A stretch of DNA of 64,000 nt from Paenibacillus lutimineralis. Lineage in GTDB: Bacteria; Bacillota; Bacilli; Paenibacillales; Paenibacillaceae. Below, piece by piece: positions 58,357-64,000 of the stretch. The DNA lies in contig NZ_CP034346.1 of the NCBI RefSeq assembly GCF_003991425.1, positions 214,001-278,000 on the forward strand, given 5' to 3'. Every line of letters starts with the position of its first letter. The stretch's first letter is position 1. Under the pieces are notes generated by a model that made no database searches, had not been told where the DNA came from, and saw only the letters and a program-made list of their open reading frames with translations. Both the position numbers and the translations under genes were made by a program.

Positions 58357-59824
58357 TTTATTGATTACTCCCGTCGTCATTCCTCTGTTTATAGGAATGG
58401 TGCTCATCATTTTTCAGAGAAATATTAAGCTTCAGCGGGTGCTTAGCTTGGTTGCCTTACTAGCGACAAGTGTTATATCCGTTCTGTTAATGAATCAGAT
58501 TAGAAATGACGGTATCCAAACCCTACAGCTGGGTGGTTGGGAAGCGCCGTTTGGCATTAGCTTCGTCGGTGATATGTTCAGCGCGTTGCTGCTGTTGGCA
58601 ACCTCGGTTGTCTCGATATGCTGTCTGATCTATGCCTTCTCATCGATAGGCCGCAAGCAAGAGAGGCTGTATTTCTATCCGTTATTTCTGTTCTTGGTTA
58701 CAGGCGTCAACGGCTCGTTTTTAACGGGAGACTTATTTAATTTATATGTCTTTTTTGAAGTGTTCCTGGTTGCCTCTTATGTGTTAATCACGATGGGTGG
58801 AGATAAGAGACAGCTTGGGGAGTCGCTCAAATATATTTTTACGAATATTATTTCGTCGGCCTTCTTTCTAATAGGTATTGCTTATTTATACTCTATGACA
58901 GGTACACTCAACCTCGCCCATTTGTCGATCCGGATCGCTGAGGTGGGCCAGGACGGGTTAATTACAACCGTCGCCTTTCTATTCTTGATTGTTTTCGCTT
59001 TAAAAGCCGGGTTACTGTTGTATTACTGGCTGCCAGGATCTTATAGTGTGCCGCCAACGGCCATTGCGAGCATCTTTGCTGCGCTGCTCACCAAGGTTGG
59101 GATCTACGCCATTTTCAGAATGTTCACGCTGATCTTCTATCACGAGCCTCAGATCACTCATCTCCTAATAGGGATATTGGCCGCGATTACAATGGTTTTA
59201 GGCGGGCTCGGAGCGATTGGTTATTGGGATTTGCGAAAAATATTAACGTTCAATGTGGTCATCAGTGTCGGATTTATTATGGCTGGACTCGTCACATTAA
59301 CACCGGCCGGCATCACGGGATCTATCTATTATTTGATTCACGATATGCTGATTAAGGCACTTGTATTTTTGATCGGCGGAACCATTATCCATTTGACGGG
59401 AACAAGTAATCTGAAGGATATTAGCGGCTTGATTCGCCTTCATCCCCAGCTAGGCTGGATGTTCTTCATTGCCGCATTGTCCATGGTAGGGATACCGCCG
59501 TTAAGTGGGTTCCTGGGTAAAGTGTTTATCACGCAAGGGACCTTTGAAGCCGGTTATTTCTGGCTCGGTGGAATCGGTCTGCTGGCAAGCTTGTTCATTC
59601 TGTACTCCATGATCAAGATCTTTATGAATGCTTTCTGGGGGGAGACAACCCTGAGTGCAGAGGAAGAGAAGGGGACAACGAAAGGCTTGCTGCTTCCCAT
59701 TGCTCTATTGACCATTGCCAGTCTTACTTTAGGAATTGGTGCCGAAGGCCTTGCCGGATATGTGGCTCAAGCCGCAGAGGAATTGTTGAATCCGAGTCTC
59801 TATATCAATGCAGTGTTTGACTAA
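58349..59824 (+). CDS. mrpD: Mrp antiporter subunit D
   Basis: A 491-residue NuoN/NuoM-like proton-channel subunit with about 14 membrane segments. Motifs: FFEVFLVASYVLI (conserved Glu), ALKAGLLLYYWLPGSYSVPP (Lys and Pro of the channel) and GIPPLSGFLGK. ATG 58349 is favoured over 58343 because of the AGGGGA position. It overlaps mrpC by 8 nt. Confidence 0.97.
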   Translation: MNNLLITPVVIPLFIGMVLIIFQRNIKLQRVLSLVALLATSVISVLLMNQIRNDGIQTLQLGGWEAPFGISFVGDMFSALLLLATSVVSICCLIYAFSSIGRKQERLYFYPLFLFLVTGVNGSFLTGDLFNLYVFFEVFLVASYVLITMGGDKRQLGESLKYIFTNIISSAFFLIGIAYLYSMTGTLNLAHLSIRIAEVGQDGLITTVAFLFLIVFALKAGLLLYYWLPGSYSVPPTAIASIFAALLTKVGIYAIFRMFTLIFYHEPQITHLLIGILAAITMVLGGLGAIGYWDLRKILTFNVVISVGFIMAGLVTLTPAGITGSIYYLIHDMLIKALVFLIGGTIIHLTGTSNLKDISGLIRLHPQLGWMFFIAALSMVGIPPLSGFLGKVFITQGTFEAGYFWLGGIGLLASLFILYSMIKIFMNAFWGETTLSAEEEKGTTKGLLLPIALLTIASLTLGIGAEGLAGYVAQAAEELLNPSLYINAVFD

Positions 59825-59839
59825 AGGGGGGAGATCACT

Positions 59840-60319
59840 TTGCCCGTTCAGGTTCTACTCAATATATTTATAGCCTACTTATGGATGTTTCTTCAGGATA
59901 GCACGAGCATTATTAACTTTATCAGTGGCTATTTTGTCGGTTTGTTAGTTCTGTTCTTCATGCGTCGGTTCTTTCAAAAGCCGTTCTATCCCTTCACACT
60001 GGCTGCGGTCGGCAAGCTGTTAATTATTTTTATTCATGAACTGGCTACTTCCTCGTTGATGGTTATGAAGCATGTACTCCGTCCTAAACTCGATGTTAAA
60101 CCGGGGATTTTCAAAGTGGAGACGGATTTGGAAGGGGATTTGGAGATTACACTCCTGTCCTTATTGATCTGCTTAACGCCAGGCTCGGTCGTTATGGAGA
60201 TCACCCCTGATGAGAAAGTGTTGTACGTTCATGGCCTGAATATGCCTGAGTCCAAGGATTCGGTGTTAAAGTCAAAATTAGTGTTTGAGAAAGCGATAAA
60301 GGATGTGACGAGAAAATGA
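59840..60319 (+). CDS. mrpE: Mrp antiporter subunit E
   Basis: A 159-residue subunit with two or three membrane segments at the N-terminus and a cytoplasmic domain with LLSLLICLTPGSVVMEITPD, a family hallmark. TTG 59840 follows AGGGGGGAG. Its stop overlaps the mrpF start (ATGA). Confidence 0.95.
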   Translation: MPVQVLLNIFIAYLWMFLQDSTSIINFISGYFVGLLVLFFMRRFFQKPFYPFTLAAVGKLLIIFIHELATSSLMVMKHVLRPKLDVKPGIFKVETDLEGDLEITLLSLLICLTPGSVVMEITPDEKVLYVHGLNMPESKDSVLKSKLVFEKAIKDVTRK

Positions 60320-60597
60320 TCTTTGAAATCATATTAACAATCGCTTTATGTCTGTTAATGCTGGCGATTATGGCTAATTTATATCGGGTTATCAAAGGAC
60401 CGTCCAGTGCGGATCGGGTTCAAGCCTTAGATTCGATCGGCATTAATCTAATCGCTAGTATTGCCGTGTTCTCTGTGCTATTGCATACCCATGCCTTCTT
60501 TGATCTTATTTTGTTGATCGGAATCCTGTCATTTATAGGAACGGTGGCCTTTGCCAGGTTCATTGAAAGAGGTGTTGTCATTGAGCGGAAGCAGTGA
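60316..60597 (+). CDS. mrpF: Mrp antiporter subunit F
   Basis: A 93-residue subunit with three membrane segments; RVIKGPSSADRVQALDSIGI and the LIGILSFIGTVAFARFIERG ending are typical. ATG overlaps the mrpE stop by 4 nt. Confidence 0.95.
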   Translation: MIFEIILTIALCLLMLAIMANLYRVIKGPSSADRVQALDSIGINLIASIAVFSVLLHTHAFFDLILLIGILSFIGTVAFARFIERGVVIERKQ

Positions 60598-60982
60598 AGT
60601 CGTCGGTGCGGTCTTTATTCTGATCGGGGCCATCATTAGCTTGATCAGCGCCATCGGGAATGTTCGACTGCCGGATGTGTATACGAGATCTCATGCTGCA
60701 TCTAAAAGTTCTACGCTTGGGGTGCTATGTACGTTGGTTGGAACATTGTTGTACTTCTTGATTTCCGACGGTTATTTCAGCATCCGCCTTATCTTGGGTA
60801 TCTTCTTTGTATTTCTAACAGCTCCGGTGGCGGCTCATGTGATCTGCCGGGCAGCCTATCGCCATAAAGTGCCGTTGGCAGAGGAGTCCGCTCAAGATGA
60901 ATTGAAGGACTATTATATGGAGAATGAGAATCTGGGTACAGATCATAAGGCGAAGTTGATCGAGAAAGAGGCTGGGGTGTAA
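60581..60982 (+). CDS. mrpG: Mrp antiporter subunit G
   Basis: A 133-residue subunit with three membrane segments; GNVRLPDVYTRSHAASKSST is the family signature. TTG 60581 lies within the end of mrpF and has AAGAGGTG upstream. The hydrophilic tail (about 105-133) is acidic. It ends the operon. Confidence 0.95.
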   Translation: MSGSSEVVGAVFILIGAIISLISAIGNVRLPDVYTRSHAASKSSTLGVLCTLVGTLLYFLISDGYFSIRLILGIFFVFLTAPVAAHVICRAAYRHKVPLAEESAQDELKDYYMENENLGTDHKAKLIEKEAGV

Positions 60983-60988
60983 CGTTAT

Positions 60989-61024
60989 AAAAACCACTAA
61001 ACGTAAAGTTTAGTGGTTTTTATA
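60989..61024 (+). terminator. terminator of the mrp operon
   Basis: AAACCACTAAAC-GTAAA-GTTTAGTGGTTT followed by TTATATA; stem symmetry lets it act in both directions. Nearly the same hairpin occurs at 51720-51746. Confidence 0.88.
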
Positions 61025-61056
61025 TATGTGCGCCCGACGTCGGCGCCCCGGTGGTG

Positions 61057-62595
61057 CTACTTCTTCATCCACTCCTGCACATTCCATACTTGCGTGACCC
61101 AGTCCTCGTAGAAGTCTGGCTCATGAGAGACGAGCAGGATCGTGCCGGCGTATTTCTTGAGCGCGTCCTGAAAGGCGTCCTTCGCGCGAACGTCAAGATG
61201 GCTGGTCGGCTCATCCAGCACGAGCACATTGCTGTCGGTCAGCATCAGTTCGCACAGCCGTACCTTGGCCTGCTCCCCGCCGCTCAGGAGGCGGATTTCC
61301 TTCCGGATATGCTTCTCGGTCAGCCCAGACTGGGCGAGCAGGCGCCGGAAGTCCTTCAACGTCATATCCGGGCGCAGCGCCGATAAATGCTCCAAAGGGC
61401 TATGATCGGAGGGCTGCTCCTCCTGGGCGAAATAGGCCGTCTTGACGCGGTCCCCGAATTGCACGGTGCCGCCCAGAGCCGGAATATGGCCGAGCAAGGT
61501 CTTGAGCATCGTCGACTTGCCGATTCCGTTATAACCGACAATGGCAATCTTCTCTCCGCGCTTGACCGTCAGATCGACCGAAGCGAATAACGGCTCACGA
61601 TAGCCGATCTGAAGCCGTCTTGCTTCAATGACCGTGCCTGCCGGATCAGCATGCACCTGGAAGGCGAAGCGCGGCTGCAGCCCGGAGGACGGCCTGTCGA
61701 TCCGCTCCATTCGCTCCAGCATTTTTTCCCGGCTCTTGGCCTGCTTTGCCTTGCGAATGCGGTTCTTCTGAATGAATTCCTCCATCCGTTCGATCTCCCG
61801 CTGCTGCCGCGTGTAAGCGGCTTGCAGCTGCTCCTGGTTCAATTCATAGCTGCGCTTGAACTGCTCGTAATTGCCGGGGTATCGCCGAATCGATTGGTGA
61901 TCCAGGTGAAAAATCGCCGTCGTGATCGCGTTCAAAAACCGTTCGTCATGGGACACGACGAGGTAGGCCTGCTCGTACCGGGTCAAATACCCGGTAAGCC
62001 ATTCGATATGCACGTCATCCAAATAGTTGGTCGGCTCATCGAGCAGCAGGACATCGGGCTGCTCCAGCAACAGCTTGCCCAGCAGCAGCTTAGTGCGCTG
62101 TCCGCCGCTCAGTTCGTTCACGTCGCGATCCGGGTCGAGCGCAAGAATGCCTAATCCGGCGGCGACCTCCTCAATCTTCGTATCGATCAGATAGAAGCCG
62201 GAATGCTCCAGCTGCTGTTGCAGCTCGCCGTAGCGGGTCAACAAGGAATCGAGATCATCCCCGCCCTCGGCCATCTGGGCAGCGAGCTGATTCATGCGGG
62301 TCTCCATCGTATACAGATCCGCATAAGCAGTGCGCAAATACTCGATAATGGTCATTCCCGCCTGCAGATCGATATGCTGCTGCAGGTAGCCGGCGCGGAT
62401 GCCCGGCAGCCAATCGATGGTTCCTCGATCGGGAAGCAGTTCACCCGACAGGATGCGGAGCAGCGTGGACTTGCCTGCGCCGTTGCCGCCGACCAGGCCA
62501 GCACGCTCTCCCCGCACGAGGCGGAAGCTAATATTGTAAAATACGTTTTTGTCCCCGTACGTATGGGACAGTTGTTCAACCGTAACAATGCTCAT
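61057..62595 (-). CDS. ABC-F family ATPase (ribosomal protection-like)
   Basis: A 512-residue cytoplasmic protein with two ABC domains and no membrane segments. Domain 1: Walker A GGNGAGKST (about 35-43), signature LSGGQRTK, Walker B LLLDEPTNYLDD. A basic helical linker follows (YELNQEQLQAAYTRQQREIE, about 235-285). Domain 2: GYNGIGKST, LSGGEQAKVRL, VLVLDEPTSHLD. ATG 62595 follows AAGGAGAG. ABC-F proteins release antibiotics from, or rescue, ribosomes. The long leader with a small peptide and terminator (separate entries) fits an antibiotic-resistance type of the Vml/Lsa/Msr kind; the drug class is unknown. Confidence 0.92.
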   Translation of the reverse strand: MSIVTVEQLSHTYGDKNVFYNISFRLVRGERAGLVGGNGAGKSTLLRILSGELLPDRGTIDWLPGIRAGYLQQHIDLQAGMTIIEYLRTAYADLYTMETRMNQLAAQMAEGGDDLDSLLTRYGELQQQLEHSGFYLIDTKIEEVAAGLGILALDPDRDVNELSGGQRTKLLLGKLLLEQPDVLLLDEPTNYLDDVHIEWLTGYLTRYEQAYLVVSHDERFLNAITTAIFHLDHQSIRRYPGNYEQFKRSYELNQEQLQAAYTRQQREIERMEEFIQKNRIRKAKQAKSREKMLERMERIDRPSSGLQPRFAFQVHADPAGTVIEARRLQIGYREPLFASVDLTVKRGEKIAIVGYNGIGKSTMLKTLLGHIPALGGTVQFGDRVKTAYFAQEEQPSDHSPLEHLSALRPDMTLKDFRRLLAQSGLTEKHIRKEIRLLSGGEQAKVRLCELMLTDSNVLVLDEPTSHLDVRAKDAFQDALKKYAGTILLVSHEPDFYEDWVTQVWNVQEWMKK

Positions 62596-62693
62596 ATAGG
62601 TTCTCTCCTTTGTTCGCTTCAAGATAGGAAGCCAACCGAGAGAACAGCAAAATAAAGACAGTTTTCAATTGTGGCTGTGAAGGAAAAATATAC

Positions 62694-62728
62694 AAAAAAT
62701 GGGTGGGGCCAACGTGCACCTCACCCAT
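62694..62728 (-). terminator. attenuator terminator in the ABC-F leader
   Basis: ATGGGTG (62728-62722) and CACCCAT (62705-62699) form a 7-bp stem with an inner GGTGCACGTTGGCC loop, followed by TTTTTG on the minus strand. Confidence 0.8.
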
Positions 62729-62816
62729 ACAGATCTATATGCATGAAAGGAAATCGGCTCTTTATCTTCTGTTCTTCGGTTGGCTTAGAGCTAAAAATGG
62801 GCAGACTTCTCCCGTC

Positions 62817-62858
62817 TTAAGCCAAATTCCGTTGAAGAACAGTCGATAAATGCAACAT
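62817..62858 (-). CDS. leader peptide of the ABC-F gene
   Basis: ATG at 62858 encodes MLHLSTVLQRNLA and stop. AAAGGA and GAGGTGG precede the start at 2-9 nt. It lies 37 nt after the predicted transcription start. Short leader peptides whose translation is slowed by antibiotics control several ABC-F genes; the codons here overlap the first pairing segment. Confidence 0.7.
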   Translation of the reverse strand: MLHLSTVLQRNLA

Positions 62859-62901
62859 TTTCCTTTCCACCTCATTTAATAGTTAATTCCTTACAGTGTG
62901 C

Positions 62902-62930
62902 AGTATACGCACCATTCGTCTGCATGTCAA
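62902..62930 (-). promoter_or_regulatory. promoter of the ABC-F gene
   Basis: On the minus strand consensus TTGACA (62925-62930) and TATACT (62902-62907) are separated by 17 bp, about 300 bp before the ABC-F start. A strong promoter coupled to a terminator in the leader is the usual attenuation design. Confidence 0.85.
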
Positions 62931-63112
62931 GTTATACCCATACGCCCTTCCGTTCGGACGGTCTTAATCTGCGCTCGCTCAAAGCCTGGGATGGAGGACA
63001 TTATTATCAACTTATGGTATCCTCATTTTTAATGAGCATTTGTGATGGAAATTACTTAACGTAGATATATAAGCTCCAAATATAACGTTAACTGGAATGG
63101 GAGAGAGGCTGC

Positions 63113-64000
63113 TTGTTTTCTTATGCGATAAGAGATCCTAAGGAGAGACGAGTCCTGTACGGGCTTATGTCCTTTGTGTTGGTGCTGTCCGTATCGATCG
63201 TGTTGTCCTATGGCGACTACTTTTTTCTGGGCGATCCGGACAAGCCTAATAATGATGATGTGAAATATATTCAGACGGCGAAGATTTTGCTGAACGAAGG
63301 GACGCTTGCCTACAATACCGGAACAGAACCCACTTCATTTATTATGCCGGGCTTCCCTCTGATCTTGGCGGGATTTCTGGCAGTCTTCGGACAGGATGGC
63401 GGAGGGGTAGTGGCCTTTCGGCTGTTTCAGTGCTTGCTCCAAGCTGGTTCTCTCTATTTAATTTTCATTATTGCACGCTATATATTTAATTCGAGGATTG
63501 CCTTCATTGCTTGTATATTAAGTGCGCTATACCCTCCAGACTACTTCTCTTCGGGCGTCATTCTCTCGGAGACGATATTTCGGATAGTTGTGCTGCTGTT
63601 GGTCTGTGCGCTTATCACCGCCGTGCAGTCCAAACGATGGGAATGGTATGTACTTATCGGTGTGCTTACTGCCGTTGCGGCTTATTTTAAACCACAGGCT
63701 TCTTTGTTCCCGGCAGTTCTACTAATTCTATGGTGGAGAGAGAAGTACACGTGGAAGGAAATGCTGCGTTTCACATGTATGATCGGCATGGTGTATATTG
63801 TTCTGCTGTCTCCATGGTGGATCCGCAATATGATTACATTCGGTCACTTCATTCTGTTCACAGAATCGGGGGGCAGCCCGTTTTTGCTGGGAACTCAGAT
63901 TTTTCATCTCATGCCGCCTGATGGGTTCTTTGATGCTTATCCGCAATATAACCCTGAGACTCTCTTTCAAGGGCACGATGCTGCTGCGGCAGCCAAAGGA
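63113..64000 (+). CDS. GT-C membrane glycosyltransferase (GT39/ArnT-like), 3' end outside window
   Basis: An open frame of 296 codons with no stop to the window end. TTG 63113 follows GGGAGAGAGG. The first membrane segment is at about 17-38. The next loop has NNDDVKYIQTAK with the acidic pair of GT-C enzymes. PGFPLILAGFL, several hydrophobic segments, then SPWWIRNMITFGHFILFTES and GGSPFLLGTQ follow, typical of dolichyl/undecaprenyl-phosphate-dependent mannosyltransferase-like proteins. It would add a sugar from a lipid carrier to protein, lipid or wall polymer outside the membrane. Start uncertain. Confidence 0.85.
   Translation, partial: MFSYAIRDPKERRVLYGLMSFVLVLSVSIVLSYGDYFFLGDPDKPNNDDVKYIQTAKILLNEGTLAYNTGTEPTSFIMPGFPLILAGFLAVFGQDGGGVVAFRLFQCLLQAGSLYLIFIIARYIFNSRIAFIACILSALYPPDYFSSGVILSETIFRIVVLLLVCALITAVQSKRWEWYVLIGVLTAVAAYFKPQASLFPAVLLILWWREKYTWKEMLRFTCMIGMVYIVLLSPWWIRNMITFGHFILFTESGGSPFLLGTQIFHLMPPDGFFDAYPQYNPETLFQGHDAAAAAKG

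Larger units (their letters stand above)
62596..62895 (-). promoter_or_regulatory. transcription-attenuation leader of the ABC-F gene
   Basis: About 300 nt between the promoter and the ABC-F start. In transcript order: a 13-codon leader peptide (62858-62817) that contains CTGTTCTTC; AAGCCAACCGAAGAACAG (62786-62769), which can pair with that segment (9 bp), with the loop of the terminator (GCCAAC/GTTGGC) and with CTGTTCTCTCGGTTGGCTT (62647-62629); the terminator (62728-62694); then the last segment and the ribosome binding site. Alternative pairing would let a stalled leader ribosome prevent termination. Confidence 0.75.

Noticed and set aside
61651-62154. A 167-codon frame opposite the ABC-F gene
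   Set aside because: Shadow of the GC-rich ABC-F coding strand; the ABC-F motifs are unequivocal.

Overview
The window reads as a chromosome segment of a Paenibacillus-like Firmicute. The evidence is the order cggR-gapA-pgk-tpiA-gpmI-eno followed by secG, rnr, smpB and ssrA, together with strong Shine-Dalgarno sequences, frequent GTG/TTG starts, a CtsR box at clpP, a YesM/YesN two-component pair, ABC sugar transporters with lipoprotein binding proteins, and a protein with SLH domains. The species assignment is inference.

Layout. 1-0.9 kb: the 5' end of clpP (minus strand) with a CtsR-controlled promoter, tRNA-Arg(CCG), and a fragment of an RHS gene. 1.0-7.2 kb: a LacI-type regulator, two ABC permeases, a lipoprotein binding protein and a GH30 glycosidase, with matching AAAACGTTTT palindromes before the regulator and before the transporter. 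7.4-14.8 kb: the central glycolytic operon under CggR. 15.1-20.1 kb: secG, rnr (with a long basic tail), smpB and the tmRNA gene.

20.1-54 kb is accessory DNA lying downstream of ssrA. Partial copies of the tmRNA 3' end recur at 20.70, about 27.01, 28.41 and 39.05 kb, and probably about 52.53 kb. Most are followed by a small terminator hairpin, as at ssrA itself. This is the pattern expected of successive insertions into the 3' end of ssrA. The segments between copies carry a one-gene cassette (20.2 kb), a hydrolase, a DUF4352-like lipoprotein, an LTA-synthase-like sulfatase and a chemotaxis receptor (20.8-26.9 kb), an AraC regulator with a membrane protein (27.1-28.4 kb), and a YesMN/ABC sugar/MBL locus plus a three-gene XRE/ImmA/PIN-like module (28.9-38.7 kb). 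Beyond these lie an oxidoreductase with a LysR regulator, a decayed second copy of the LTA-synthase-like gene, a beta-propeller/cadherin-like/SLH surface protein interrupted by one stop, RNase H, ung, a Crp/Fnr operon, an isochorismatase-like protein without its cysteine, and a short tyrosine recombinase lacking its first catalytic arginine.

54.4-61 kb: a UspA-type protein divergent from a complete seven-gene Mrp cation/proton antiporter operon (mrpABCDEFG). 61-62.9 kb: an ABC-F ATPase on the minus strand, preceded by a roughly 300-nt leader with a strong promoter, a 13-codon leader peptide, a terminator and long complementary segments, which looks like an antibiotic-responsive attenuator. 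63.1-64 kb: the 5' part of a GT-C membrane glycosyltransferase that runs off the window.

The observations most worth following are the serial tmRNA 3'-end remnants, the ABC-F attenuator, and the XRE/ImmA/PIN-like module.
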